Shown here piece by piece: positions 25,972 through 35,664 of a stretch of DNA of 64,000 nucleotides (position 1 is the stretch's first letter; each line of letters starts with the position of its first letter). The translations under genes were made by a program, and so were the position numbers. A model generated the notes under the pieces. The model searched no databases and was not told the DNA's origin. It saw nothing but the letters and a program-made list of their open reading frames with translations. The stretch is from Acetobacter malorum (lineage in GTDB: Bacteria > Pseudomonadota > Alphaproteobacteria > Acetobacterales > Acetobacteraceae), in assembly GCF_001580615.1 (NCBI RefSeq), contig NZ_LHZC01000055.1, positions 235,145 to 299,144 on the forward strand, written 5' to 3'.

Positions 25972-26475
25972 ATGGCATTTCAGACTCAGGTTAACACCCA
26001 GCCCGCCCCCGGCCTGCCGGGTGATTTCGCTTCCCTCAATCCCACGGCCACCTTTCCGGCAGGGGAGGGCGCACTGGTTGCCGCAGCCGGAGGGTGCACC
26101 ATCGGTGCCTTCGGCTGGGTGCAGACAGATGGCCGCAGCGTTGCCAACGCACCCGCCAGCGGCACCACCACCGCCCCGGATGGCTTCGTGCATCGGGATC
26201 TTACCGGCCAGATCGCCAGCCTGTTTGATGAAAGCAGCCTGACAATCCCGCAGGGTTTCCCGGTCAACCTGTTCACTGCAGGGGATTTCTGGGCCACCAG
26301 CACCACCGCCGCCACCCCCGGTCAGGCCGTGTTTGCCTCCACCACAAACGGCAGCATCGCCACCGCCGCAGCCGGTGCCACCGTGGCGGGAGCCGTACAG
26401 ACCCGCTTTTACGCCGCATCGGCCTGCGCTGCGGGTGAACTTGTCAAAATCTCAAGCTGGAGCCACGCTGTATGA
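25972..26475 (+). CDS. Phage structural cement (capsid decoration) protein
   Basis: 167 residues, rich in Ala, Gly and Thr, 3 nt after the protease gene. The segments GEGALVAAAGGCTIGAFGWV, GFVHRDLTGQIASLF and QGFPVNLFTAGDFWA match the layout of gp24-like structural cement proteins, which clamp capsomers and usually precede the major capsid gene. The stop overlaps the capsid ATG (ATGA). Confidence 0.75.
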   Translation: MAFQTQVNTQPAPGLPGDFASLNPTATFPAGEGALVAAAGGCTIGAFGWVQTDGRSVANAPASGTTTAPDGFVHRDLTGQIASLFDESSLTIPQGFPVNLFTAGDFWATSTTAATPGQAVFASTTNGSIATAAAGATVAGAVQTRFYAASACAAGELVKISSWSHAV

Positions 26476-27509
26476 GCGATTTCACAACACAACTGGCTGA
26501 ACTGAAGCGCCTCGGCTTCATCATGCCGGAAGCGCGCGGCATGATCGCCAACAGCCTGCTGGCGTCCGATACTCTGGCGCAGGACGCCCAGCCCACACTC
26601 TCCACTACTGCCAGCGGCGGCATCCCGGCTTTCATGAGCGCATGGGTGGACCCGGCTCTTATCAAGGTCGCCTTCGCTCCCATGCGCGCGGCTGAACTGC
26701 TGGGCGAAGTCCGCAAGGGCGACTGGGTGACCCGCACCGCCATCTTCCCGATGGTTGAGACCACAGGCGAAGTTTCCAGCTACGGCGACTGGAACAGCAA
26801 CGGCCAGGTCAGCCTGAATCCCACCTATCCGGACCGCCAGTCCTACCATTATCAGGTGTTCGTCTCGTGGGGGGAAATGGAGCTGGCCCTCGCTGGTCAG
26901 GCCCGCCTCCAGTGGGCCGCCAGCCTGCGCGAAGCTGCGGCGTTGAAACTGAACAAGTTCCAGAACCAGAGCTATTTTTTCGGTATCAACGGCCTGCGTT
27001 TGTATGGCTACCTGAACGACCCGCGCCTGCCTGCCGCCATCACCCCCGCCGTCAAGTCCGCAGGCGGGACCAGCTGGACTGCCGCCACGCCGGAAGAACG
27101 GCAGGATGACGTCATCGCCCTCATCAACCAGCTCCGTAGCCAGACGGCCGGGCTGGTGGATACGGAAACGCCGATGGTCCTCGGCCTGTCCCCCACGCGC
27201 ATGGGCCTTCTCACCCGTCGCAACAGCTTCGGCCTCTCTGCCGCATCCCTGCTGAAAGACACTTACCCCAACCTGCGTTTTGTGCAGGCCGTGGAGTACG
27301 GGGACGCCGCAGGCAGCACCACCCAGACCATGCAGATCATGGCGGAGCATGTGGGCGCACAGAAAACAGCGGAAACAGCCTTTACGGAAAAACTCCGCAC
27401 CCACGCCGTGGTGACGGACGCCTCCGCATGGAAGCAGAAACTCTCTCAGGGCACATGGGGCGCCATCATCTACGTCCCCGCAGGCATCGCCACCATGGCA
27501 GGCCTGTAA
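26472..27509 (+). CDS. Major capsid protein (DUF2184 family)
   Basis: 345 residues with the typical DUF2184/HK97-fold sequence: an N-terminal helical arm (LAELKRLGFIMPEARGMIANS), MRAAELLGEVRKGDW, SYHYQVFVSWGEMELALAG, NKFQNQSYFFGINGLRLYGYLNDPRL, and a C-terminus LSQGTWGAIIYVPAGIATM. It is the shell subunit of the head. It overlaps the cement gene by 4 nt, so the stoichiometries of the two are translationally linked. Confidence 0.9.
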   Translation: MSDFTTQLAELKRLGFIMPEARGMIANSLLASDTLAQDAQPTLSTTASGGIPAFMSAWVDPALIKVAFAPMRAAELLGEVRKGDWVTRTAIFPMVETTGEVSSYGDWNSNGQVSLNPTYPDRQSYHYQVFVSWGEMELALAGQARLQWAASLREAAALKLNKFQNQSYFFGINGLRLYGYLNDPRLPAAITPAVKSAGGTSWTAATPEERQDDVIALINQLRSQTAGLVDTETPMVLGLSPTRMGLLTRRNSFGLSAASLLKDTYPNLRFVQAVEYGDAAGSTTQTMQIMAEHVGAQKTAETAFTEKLRTHAVVTDASAWKQKLSQGTWGAIIYVPAGIATMAGL

Positions 27510-27600
27510 CGGCTTCCTCCCTGCCACACCCGGCGGGGATTTTCCGCCCAGTGCGGTTTTCTCCTTCCCCCACAAGCCTGTTTCAAAGGACCACTCCGGC

Positions 27601-28489
<889 letters not shown>

Positions 28490-28704
28490 GTGCACCGTCC
28501 ATTTCTGCGAAAAATCTAGACCCATAAATCCGATACGCAAAAGTTCAGTTCGCAAACCTGATACTCACAAAGTCCACGCGCACAAACTCACGCGCACAAA
28601 AGCCCCCATGGCTTTTCATGCTTCCAGTCCCAGCAGCGCACGTTCTTCTTCGCCGCCCTGTTTCCCGTCCGCATAATCCCGCACCAGAATAAGGCATCCC
28701 TTTC

Positions 28705-29238
28705 ATGCCTCTTCCTTCCCCATCCGCTAGCATCGCGACCGGCACGCCCCCCAGCCTGCCGTCCGCGCCTTCCGCAGCACCTCCTTGCGTCAAGGCCGGA
28801 TTTTTCAAAACGGCGACAGAAGCAGACGGCACCCCCGTCGCCGCCATAGCCGCCGTGCAGGAGTTTGGCGCAGTGGTGCGGGGCAGGGCGGGGCACAGCA
28901 TCGTCATCCCACCCAGACCATTCCTGCGCCAGACCGTCGCCACCCGCCGCAGCGCATGGGTGCGCCTGCTGGCACAAGAACTCAAAGCCAGCCTGCGCAC
29001 GTCCAACAGGGCAGGGGACGCACAGCACGCTCTGCAAACCCTCGTCCAACGCCTCAGCACGCCCAAACAGGCGCTCACCACGGTCGGGAAGGCCATGCAA
29101 ACCGACATCACGCAAACCATCCACCAAACCCACACACCGCCCAACGCCCCCGCCACCATCCTGCACAAGGGGTTTGATAAGCCGCTGGTGGAAACAGTAA
29201 CCCTTCAAAACAGCGTCACCTTTCAGGTGGAGGCATGA
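28705..29238 (+). CDS. Phage neck/tail-completion protein (gp10-like)
   Basis: 177 residues. After a Ser/Pro leader, VKAGFFKTATEADGTPVAAIAAVQEFGAVVRGRAGHSIVIPPRPFLR is the HK97-gp10/Mu-gpG-type pattern (AxxNEFG, IPxRPFLR) of neck proteins that join head to tail. A helical middle (LAQELKASLR; ALTTVGKAMQTDI) leads to the conserved C-terminal strand (KPLVETVTLQNSVTFQV). The stop overlaps the next ATG (ATGA). Confidence 0.75.
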   Translation: MPLPSPSASIATGTPPSLPSAPSAAPPCVKAGFFKTATEADGTPVAAIAAVQEFGAVVRGRAGHSIVIPPRPFLRQTVATRRSAWVRLLAQELKASLRTSNRAGDAQHALQTLVQRLSTPKQALTTVGKAMQTDITQTIHQTHTPPNAPATILHKGFDKPLVETVTLQNSVTFQVEA

Positions 29239-29624
29239 ACAGCCTGTTCCGCATCGCCGCCGCTCAGATCAGCAGCCTCGCACCGCCCATCCTCGCCACC
29301 CTGCGCGCGCAGGAGGGCACGACCACACAGCCCGATGGCACGGTCATTCCACATTACGTGGATATCCTGCTGCGCATCATGGTGCAGGCCGCCTCCAGCG
29401 CGGATCTCACTCAGGTCGCGGGGCTTAACCAAAGCACAGACACCCGCGTGGTCTATCTGCCCGCAGAACTCAAAGGTATTGACCGCGCCCACCAGTTTGG
29501 CGGTGACCTTCTGGTGTTTGAAGGCTCGGAATGGCTGGTCACAGGCCAGCCCGAAACATGGGGAGGCGGCCAATGGTCGAAACTTCTGGTTACCCGACAG
29601 CGTCCGTCAGCCTGCCCCCCGTAA
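29235..29624 (+). CDS. Phage head-closure/neck protein
   Basis: 129 residues: LFRIAAAQISSLAPPILATL, then PHYVDILLRIMVQAASSADLTQVAGL, DTRVVYLPAELKGIDRAHQFGGDLLVFEGSEWLVT. The small beta-barrel-like pattern ending in GxxWxVT is common in head-closure and stopper proteins. It overlaps the previous gene by 4 nt and the next by about 50 nt, a dense late operon. The exact family was not identified. Confidence 0.65.
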   Translation: MNSLFRIAAAQISSLAPPILATLRAQEGTTTQPDGTVIPHYVDILLRIMVQAASSADLTQVAGLNQSTDTRVVYLPAELKGIDRAHQFGGDLLVFEGSEWLVTGQPETWGGGQWSKLLVTRQRPSACPP

Positions 29625-30160
29625 CGGCGGCAACCACCACGGCGCTAAGGGCTTTTTTACAAACCATCCTGCCGCCAGACCTGCCGGTTCTGCTGGCCCG
29701 ACAAAACCGCATGGCCGCACCCAACGGCCCCTTTGCCCTCATGGCAGTCCTCCTGCACCAGCCGATTGCCACCAGCGCCACCCGCTACACCGCCAATACG
29801 CGGATCATCCTGCAACAGCAGGACGTCACGGTGCAGGTCAGCCTGTTCGGAGACGGTGCAGCGGATAATGTCCAGCGCATCAGCACCCTGTTCCAGAACG
29901 GATGGGCCGCTGAATTCTTCACGGCTTTTCACCAAAATCCAGCCGCGCAGAACACACCGCCGCCCCGCATCGCACCCCTCTACGCCGGGCCAGCCCGCCA
30001 GATCCCCTTCATCAACGGTGAGCGGCAATATGAAGACCAATGGCAGATCGACCTGCATCTTCAGGCCAGCTTCGCCCTCTCACTCCCGCAACCAATGGCC
30101 TCTGCCGCCCGGCTTGCTCTGGCAGATGTCACCAGCCCACAGGGTTCCCCTTCCGCATGA
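29573..30160 (+). CDS. Phage neck-terminator-like protein
   Basis: 195 residues from the ATG at 29573 (GGAGGC just upstream). It has ALRAFLQTILPPDLPVLLARQNRMAAPNGPF, TRIILQQQDVTVQVSLFGDGAADNVQRISTLF and RQIPFINGERQYEDQWQIDLHLQ, the pattern of tail-terminator/neck proteins (LIC_12616-like) that close contractile tails. The stop overlaps the next ATG (ATGA). Confidence 0.72.
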   Translation: MVETSGYPTASVSLPPVTAATTTALRAFLQTILPPDLPVLLARQNRMAAPNGPFALMAVLLHQPIATSATRYTANTRIILQQQDVTVQVSLFGDGAADNVQRISTLFQNGWAAEFFTAFHQNPAAQNTPPPRIAPLYAGPARQIPFINGERQYEDQWQIDLHLQASFALSLPQPMASAARLALADVTSPQGSPSA

Positions 30161-31317
30161 CGCTCCCCATCAGTTCCCTCGTTACCGTTACACCGGGCGT
30201 TCTCTCTCCGGGTGGCACGGTCAGCCTGCTAAACGGCATGGTCTTTTCCACAAACACGTCGCTTTCATCAGGTGTTTCCACATTCACCTCGGCGGAGGAT
30301 GTCTCTGCAACCTGCGGTGCCACATCCGTGGAAGCCAGCATCGCCAGCATCTATTTCTCGGCCTACACCAACGCGCAGGACACGCCGGAAAAGCTCTATA
30401 TTTTCCAGCTGCCCGCCACTCCGACCACGGCAGACTACGGCACCTACCTCTCCACCGCAGCCGATCAGGCAACAGACTGGGCACCCTTCCTGTTCGCGCA
30501 GGAACCGGACCCCGCCGCCAAAACCCAGATCGCCACATGGCTCGCCGCTCACCCCAACCGCTATTGGGGCCTTGTGCAGGATAGTGATGCCTCCATCCTG
30601 ACTGCCAACGCCACCACCAGCTTCGGCGCCACGGTCAAGGCCGCCAGCACACCGGGCCTGACCTGCCTGTGCAATACCGATAATAATGGCGGCACACTGG
30701 CCGCAGCCCTCTGCCTTGGCTGGGCCGCGAGTGTGAATCCCAACCGCGCCAGTGGCCGCACCACCCTGATGTTCCGCAATAATGGCGGCGTGCCCCCGGC
30801 CAGCCTCACGGCCTCACAGGCTCAGGCCCTGCTGGGCAACGGCTACAGCTTTTACGGGTCTTACAAAAGTACGGATTCCACATTCAGTTTTCTGAATAAC
30901 GGTGCAGTTTCCGGCCCCTTCGCCTGGGCGGATAGCTACATCAATCAGATCTGGATGAACGCCAGCTTCCAGAATGACCTCATCACCCTGTTCTCCAACG
31001 CCGGGCAAATTCCCTATAACGCAGTGGGAGATTCCCTGATCGCCACATCCGTGCAGGGCACGATTGATACCGCCCTGTCCTTCGGCGCCATCCAGCCCAA
31101 CGTCACCCTGTCCGACGCCCAGAAACAGGCCGTCAATGCGGATGCCGGGCGCAGTATTGATACCGTCCTCTCCACCCGCGGCTGGTATCTGCTGCCGGGG
31201 GCGTCCACCGCGTCCGCTGCTGTCCGTGCTGCACGCGGCACGGTGCAGGGCCGGTTTTTCTATATGGACGGTCAGTCCGTGCAGTCCATCGCCCTAGCCT
31301 CTGTTGAAGCCCAGTAA
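30157..31317 (+). CDS. DUF3383 tail-sheath-like protein
   Basis: 386 residues. LPISSLVTVTPGVLSPGGTVSLLNGMVFST is the DUF3383 opening, and the rest (AYTNAQDTPEKLYIFQLPATPTTADYG, WAASVNPNRASGRTTLMFRNNGGVPP, YFMDGQSVQSIALASVEAQ) follows the same family. DUF3383 proteins occupy the sheath position in contractile-tail clusters. It is the main evidence that the tail is myovirus-like. ATG overlaps the upstream stop. Confidence 0.85.
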   Translation: MTLPISSLVTVTPGVLSPGGTVSLLNGMVFSTNTSLSSGVSTFTSAEDVSATCGATSVEASIASIYFSAYTNAQDTPEKLYIFQLPATPTTADYGTYLSTAADQATDWAPFLFAQEPDPAAKTQIATWLAAHPNRYWGLVQDSDASILTANATTSFGATVKAASTPGLTCLCNTDNNGGTLAAALCLGWAASVNPNRASGRTTLMFRNNGGVPPASLTASQAQALLGNGYSFYGSYKSTDSTFSFLNNGAVSGPFAWADSYINQIWMNASFQNDLITLFSNAGQIPYNAVGDSLIATSVQGTIDTALSFGAIQPNVTLSDAQKQAVNADAGRSIDTVLSTRGWYLLPGASTASAAVRAARGTVQGRFFYMDGQSVQSIALASVEAQ

Positions 31318-31343
31318 GAAACCCCGCAAGGAGGCCAGATTTC

Positions 31344-31781
31344 ATGTCTGATTATGACATCACAGCCGCAAATTCCGTCTACACCATCACCGTGCCGGGC
31401 CTGTATAACGCTCCCATCACGCTGGAAAATTACGCCGCCGACCGCGCGTTTGAAACCGAAGCGCGCGAGCTGGCCGAAACCGCCATGAGCATTGACGGCT
31501 ACCTGAACGCCGGCTGGATCCCCAACCCCGTCACCCAGACCATCGCCCTGGCCGCAAGTAGTGAAAGTGCGTTGATTTTCGAGGCCATTGTCATGGCGCA
31601 GGACGCCCGGCGCGGCCTGTATCGCATGGGCGCGGAAATTCAGATCCCCGCCATCGGGCGCAAATACACCATGGTGCGCGGCCTGCTCCGCTCCATTGTC
31701 AACGTGCCGACGGCAGGCCGGGTGCTGGAAGCCCGGCACTTTGAAATCACATGGGAACGGGTTCTCCCCGCCGCTATCTGA
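31344..31781 (+). CDS. Phage tail tube protein
   Basis: 145 residues with an AAGGAGG leader. SVYTITVPGLYNAPITLENYAADRAFETEARELAETAMSIDGYLNAGWIPNP and MVRGLLRSIVNVPTAGRVLEARHFEITWERVLPA match the tail-tube (DUF3277-like) protein that follows the DUF3383 gene in such clusters. It polymerises into the inner tube. About 145 bp separate it from the chaperone gene. Confidence 0.8.
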   Translation: MSDYDITAANSVYTITVPGLYNAPITLENYAADRAFETEARELAETAMSIDGYLNAGWIPNPVTQTIALAASSESALIFEAIVMAQDARRGLYRMGAEIQIPAIGRKYTMVRGLLRSIVNVPTAGRVLEARHFEITWERVLPAAI

Positions 31782-31925
31782 GCGCCGGGGCTGGCCCCTC
31801 GCTGCTAATCCAGCCCCCCGGCTAAAATTCCAGCCAAAGCATCGGCCAGCGTCCCGCCCACTTTCCGGCCTGTCTCGCGTCTCGTTACACCAGACGTAGG
31901 CCACGCCCGTTTCAGGACCCCTCGC

Positions 31926-32393
31926 ATGAAAACACTTGACTATACGCACAGCAAAGCCGGAGCCGACCACGGAAAACGCTTTGTCTTAACGCGCATGGAT
32001 GCCTTCTCGGCTGATAAATGGGCGCGCCACATCCTGCAGGCCGCTATTCGTGGCGGGGCACGGATTGGGGCAGATCTGGCGGAAGCCGGTGTGGCCGGAC
32101 TGGCCGGTCTGGGCATCGAAATCTTCGGCTTCATGGAAGAAACCGAGCTGGACCGCGCACTGGACCGCCTGATGCAGTGCGTCGCCCTGCGGCCAGACCC
32201 CGCTCACCCAGATACAACCCGCGCCGTTATCGCCACGGATTTTGAGGAACCAGACACCCTCGGCCTCGTTCGTGCAGAAGCCTTCCGGCTGCATGTGGGT
32301 TTTTTGCTGGCCGCCGCACACCAGCTCTTCCCCGTAGTGGCGGCCTTGCTGGGAGAAGTCGCGCAGGAGACACCCAGCCCGTCCGCTGCGTAA
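31926..32393 (+). CDS. Tail assembly chaperone, short (G-type) form
   Basis: 155 residues: MKTLDYTHSKAGADHGKRFVLTRMDAF, then KWARHILQAAIRGGARI, IEIFGFMEETELDRALDRLMQCV, ending QETPSPSAA. The location between tube and tape measure is that of the tail assembly chaperone, which usually comes in two lengths through -1 frameshifting. The slippery heptamer lies at 32300-32306, 29 codons before the stop. Confidence 0.8.
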   Translation: MKTLDYTHSKAGADHGKRFVLTRMDAFSADKWARHILQAAIRGGARIGADLAEAGVAGLAGLGIEIFGFMEETELDRALDRLMQCVALRPDPAHPDTTRAVIATDFEEPDTLGLVRAEAFRLHVGFLLAAAHQLFPVVAALLGEVAQETPSPSAA

Positions 32394-32575
32394 ACGTCTC
32401 GCCCGCGCTGGCGGCGGTCATCACCGCGGGCCTCGCCACCCTGCACGAGTTGAAAACGCTTTATGACAGCGAGGATCTTTACGATCTTCTGGAAATTCTC
32501 TCTGTCAGAAACTGGAATACCACCCTCGCCAACAGGGGTTTTCAGGAACACACGCTCCCCACACCGGGCGGCTGA
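31926..32575 (+). CDS. Tail assembly chaperone, -1 frameshift fusion (GT-type) form
   Basis: A -1 shift at T TTT TTG (32300-32306) joins the chaperone to a second frame that stays open to the TGA at 32573-32575, giving about 216 residues. The added tail includes VSPALAAVITAGLATLHELKTLYDSEDLYDLLEILSVRNWNTTL, a coherent helical sequence that has no start codon or ribosome-binding site of its own. It ends 12 nt before the tape-measure start. Programmed frameshifting in this gene is a conserved property of many tailed phages (lambda G/GT); here it is inferred from sequence. Confidence 0.78.
32300..32306 (+). promoter_or_regulatory. -1 frameshift slippery heptamer T TTT TTG
   Basis: In the chaperone frame the codons are GGT TTT TTG, so the heptamer T TTT TTG has the X XXY YYZ form in the correct phase. 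Slipping gives TTT TTT and enters the -1 frame, which is stop-free for about 89 codons. No strong downstream stem was assigned by eye. Confidence 0.78.
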
Positions 32576-32587
32576 GGAACACCACGC

Positions 32588-34183
32588 ATGTCGGAAATGC
32601 TGATTGATGAACTGGTCGTCCGGCTGGGGCTGGATACCACATCCCTGCAAAGCGAGGCGAAACAAACTACCCAGCTTCTGGACAAACTCCGCCAGAGCGC
32701 AGAGCAGACAGCCACCAGCACCCGGCAGGCCAGCACACAGGCCGCATCCGCTCTTGCCCGAATGCGCGGCGAGGCCGTCAGCCTTCTCGCCGTCCTCAGC
32801 GGCGGACGAGGCCTCAACCGCCTTCTGGCAGATCTCTCCACCCCTGCAGGACAAACCGCGCCCCGCACGTCCCGCCGTAGGTCAAACGCAACCCCATCGT
32901 CCTCTACCCAAACCACGCGAGAAACCCGCTCCCCTCGCACGGACCGAAACTCCACTTCACAGGGCTCACTTTTTCCGTTTTCAAGGCAGGGCGGCTCTGC
33001 AAACAGCTCCCGCTCCAGTCAGTCTGCCACACCCAGTGGCCCGTCCATCACCAGATCTACGAGCACATTCGCGGGTGCACCTACGGGCGCGTCACACCTC
33101 TCCCGTTTCGACACCTCGCGCACGGACGTTTTTTCAGGTCTGGCCGCCTCAACCGGTACATCCACTGGCCCGTTCTCCGGCTCACCTGCCGCTGCCTTTT
33201 TTACCCGCATGCCCGGTGCCCCCCATGCCCTCGCCAGTGGGCACAGTGCCGCAAAGGACTCTCTCGCAGCACGGCCCGTCTTCTCGCCATCACACATCAT
33301 CCAGCGCACAGAACACGCTTTTCCCAACACAGGCTTTCCGTTCCGCAACCAGACAGGGCAGGGCAGCCTCTCACGCCGCGCCTTTCTGAGTGCCGGGACC
33401 GCCCCCCAGATCACGTCGCCCCCAACAAATCACTCCGCGCAAACGCTCCAAAGCCGGATCCCGCAAAATCCGCTTCTGCGGCCTGATACGCGCTCGCTCA
33501 CCCCACAGAAGAACGTCGAAAAACGAACGTTACCACAAGCCTTTTCCGCACCTATGCCGCACCGAATATCCTTCCTCGGCACCACATCGTCCAGCTCCAG
33601 CACACAGTCAGAGCAGACACTCTCCACAGCCTTAACCTGGCTCATCACGCAGGCCGCCCACCGCGCTACCAGAAGCCCGACGCCCCATCCGACTGGCCAG
33701 CGAGACGTCAGCCACGCGTTCCCTTCGCGCTCAGATCCACGCGGTTCCCGAACCAGCCTCAAACCCTCCCTGGCCAGACCCGCCGCCGGATATCCTGCAG
33801 CACGCAGTCTTACCAGTCCCATATCCAGCCTTTCCCCTAACCACATCGTCACAAGGCACGCCTCAGTCCGTTCCCCGCACACGGACGCACTCACAGCCCA
33901 AACGCGCACACTCTCCCGCGCCCTTGCAACGCTGCACGCTCACGCAGGCCGCGCACTGGCGGTGCAGCCCTATCTGCCCGGCTCTCCCTTGCTGCATGCC
34001 GCAGCGTCCCAGAGCACATCGCATCTAACCAGCACACCTCGCCCCACAACAACCACCCACATCGGCCCGGTGACCATCACAGTGCCGTCCGGAAATCCGC
34101 AGGCCATCGAGCAGGCTTTGCAAGGGCTAGGGGGAGGTGACAGCCATACCCTCACCAGCCTCGCCACCATCGGCACAGTCTGA
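32588..34183 (+). CDS. Tail tape-measure-like protein with low-complexity middle
   Basis: 531 residues in the tape-measure position. The N-terminus (LIDELVVRLGLDTTSLQSEAKQTTQLLDKLRQSAEQTATS) and C-terminus (THIGPVTITVPSGNPQAIEQALQGLGG) are typical of tape-measure proteins. Between them, roughly residues 90-470 are Ser/Thr/Pro/Arg-rich and look disordered, with no hydrophobic segments or long coiled coil. That is odd for a tape measure, which is normally helical. It is unusually short, and implies a tail of under 100 nm if fully extended. A hybrid or decayed version is possible. Confidence 0.65.
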   Translation: MSEMLIDELVVRLGLDTTSLQSEAKQTTQLLDKLRQSAEQTATSTRQASTQAASALARMRGEAVSLLAVLSGGRGLNRLLADLSTPAGQTAPRTSRRRSNATPSSSTQTTRETRSPRTDRNSTSQGSLFPFSRQGGSANSSRSSQSATPSGPSITRSTSTFAGAPTGASHLSRFDTSRTDVFSGLAASTGTSTGPFSGSPAAAFFTRMPGAPHALASGHSAAKDSLAARPVFSPSHIIQRTEHAFPNTGFPFRNQTGQGSLSRRAFLSAGTAPQITSPPTNHSAQTLQSRIPQNPLLRPDTRSLTPQKNVEKRTLPQAFSAPMPHRISFLGTTSSSSSTQSEQTLSTALTWLITQAAHRATRSPTPHPTGQRDVSHAFPSRSDPRGSRTSLKPSLARPAAGYPAARSLTSPISSLSPNHIVTRHASVRSPHTDALTAQTRTLSRALATLHAHAGRALAVQPYLPGSPLLHAAASQSTSHLTSTPRPTTTTHIGPVTITVPSGNPQAIEQALQGLGGGDSHTLTSLATIGTV

Positions 34184-34226
34184 AAACACGCGCCTGACGT
34201 CAGAACAGTTTTAAAAGGAACGCCCC

Positions 34227-35003
34227 ATGCCCATGGTGCCCGTCACCCTGCCTTCGGTGTGGGACATCCCTGTTGCCGCAGGCGTGCCCGCTTTGCTGGG
34301 CCAGTCTGTTTCAACCGGCATGCGCGCCGCAGCCTCCGTCAGTCTCGGCACGGTGCTGGATGATCTGATGATCAGTCAGGCCGCAGGCCAGTGGGGCATC
34401 TTCACCAGCACTGGCACCTGCGTGTTGTCCGCAGCTCGCGTGATGTCTGTCTCGGCAGAAAGCAGCAGCCCCATTGCGACAGCCCCGCTGGAAGACGGCG
34501 CATTTCTTTCCTACAGCAAAGTGCAAACACCCCGTCAGCATCGCGTGCTGATGGTGTGTGATGGGTCAGAAACCGGCCTGTCCGGCACAGAGACCACACC
34601 TTTTTCCGGTCTGGACCTCACGCACCTTGCAGGTATAGAGGCGCTGTATGTGCGCAAGACGTTTTTCAATACGCTTGCCGCATTGGAAGCTGATTTGTCG
34701 CTCTACGCCGTCATCACGCCAGAACGCAAATACAGCAATGTCAGCATCACAGGCCATCGCTGGGTGCGAGACGCCCGCCACGGCATCACCATGCCCGTGG
34801 TGGAAATCACCCTGCAGGAAGTGCGGCTGACGGGTACGCAGAGCTTCACTCAGACACAAGCCCCGCAGGGCAGCCGAACGGTCTGCACAGGTCTGGTCTC
34901 GGCTCAGTCCCTGCAAACATCCGGTTCTGCTCTCGCCACTGCATCTGGTACCAGCCAGACCAGCGCACTGGATTCCACCAGCTTGATGACTAACGTGCTG
35001 TAA
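34227..35003 (+). CDS. Dit-like baseplate/distal tail protein
   Basis: 258 residues with an AAGGAA leader. WDIPVAAGVPALLG, LGTVLDDLMISQAAGQWGIF, FLSYSKVQTPRQHRVLMVCDG and RKYSNVSITGHRWVRDARHGITMPVVEITLQEVRLT match the Dit-like (distal tail) phage protein placed after the tape measure in this phage type. The C-terminal 50 residues are Ser/Thr-rich. It is the last gene of prophage block C. Confidence 0.75.
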   Translation: MPMVPVTLPSVWDIPVAAGVPALLGQSVSTGMRAAASVSLGTVLDDLMISQAAGQWGIFTSTGTCVLSAARVMSVSAESSSPIATAPLEDGAFLSYSKVQTPRQHRVLMVCDGSETGLSGTETTPFSGLDLTHLAGIEALYVRKTFFNTLAALEADLSLYAVITPERKYSNVSITGHRWVRDARHGITMPVVEITLQEVRLTGTQSFTQTQAPQGSRTVCTGLVSAQSLQTSGSALATASGTSQTSALDSTSLMTNVL

Positions 35004-35131
35004 GGAAATGCCCTCCTCAGTTCCGGGCATCAGCAAGGACACCAAAGGATAAGGTTCTCTCTGGCATTTCAGAGCCATCCTCTCTATCTCTTAAGGCTCC
35101 CTATTTCCTTTTTGATTTAATCATCCAGACC

Positions 35132-35578
35132 ATGAAACATTTTCTAAAAATAGCGCTCTCATCTCATTCTAAAGAGACCACTCCCGCAAAACGCCAGTTC
35201 GCGCCTCTCTGGCACTGTCTGACCGCTGCCTCTGTCTGTCTTCTGGTGTCAGGATGTGCGGATGACCACGGCAGAGGGGACATGCACGAGGCTGTTTCAG
35301 CGTGCTTTTCAAAATACCCTTTTGCAAAAGGGACAGCCTATAAGCGGTTTAACTGCATCTATCAGGCCCATGCCCATTATGGGCCGGACGCTATGGGGGC
35401 GCATTACAGCCTGCGTTTGCAGGTCGATCTGGCATCCCTGAAAGTCGGGCAGGATGTGGACTCCGGCATTTTAACCCCGGAAGAAGGCAAGACCACCCTG
35501 CGCTGGGTGACAGAGAAGGCCTATGCGCAGGCGTCCCAGCAACAGGCATGGATGGCGGCACAGCCAAAAAGAAACTGA
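35132..35578 (+). CDS. Lipoprotein of unknown function (prophage cargo)
   Basis: 148 residues. A long basic leader (~22 residues) precedes a hydrophobic core and lipobox (VSGC, about residue 42). The mature part has MHEAVSACFSKYPFAKGTAYKRFNCIYQAH, with two Cys, and a helical end (EGKTTLRWVTEKAYAQASQQQ). It lies between baseplate blocks C and D on the phage strand. Lipoproteins at such sites in other prophages can be superinfection-exclusion factors; this is only analogy. It is convergent with a second lipoprotein gene across a strong terminator. Confidence 0.65.
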   Translation: MKHFLKIALSSHSKETTPAKRQFAPLWHCLTAASVCLLVSGCADDHGRGDMHEAVSACFSKYPFAKGTAYKRFNCIYQAHAHYGPDAMGAHYSLRLQVDLASLKVGQDVDSGILTPEEGKTTLRWVTEKAYAQASQQQAWMAAQPKRN

Positions 35579-35592
35579 TAACGCCTATAAAG

Positions 35593-35630
35593 AAAAAGAG
35601 GGAATGCTGCCTGAGCAACACTCCCTCTTT
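35593..35630. terminator. Bidirectional terminator between convergent lipoprotein genes
   Basis: AAAGAGGGA (35595-35603) pairs with TCCCTCTTT (35622-35630), with an inner TGCT/AGCA pairing. A-rich left and T-rich right flanks suit termination in both directions. Confidence 0.85.
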
Positions 35631-35664
35631 CCACGTATAAGCCAGAAATTTCTAAATCTGTGTT

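Noticed and set aside
28490..28704. Small gene between head-tail adaptor and neck protein
   Set aside because: A 22-codon ATG frame at 28608 lacks a ribosome-binding site; the stretch looks non-coding and holds only a short repeated CACGCGCACAAA.
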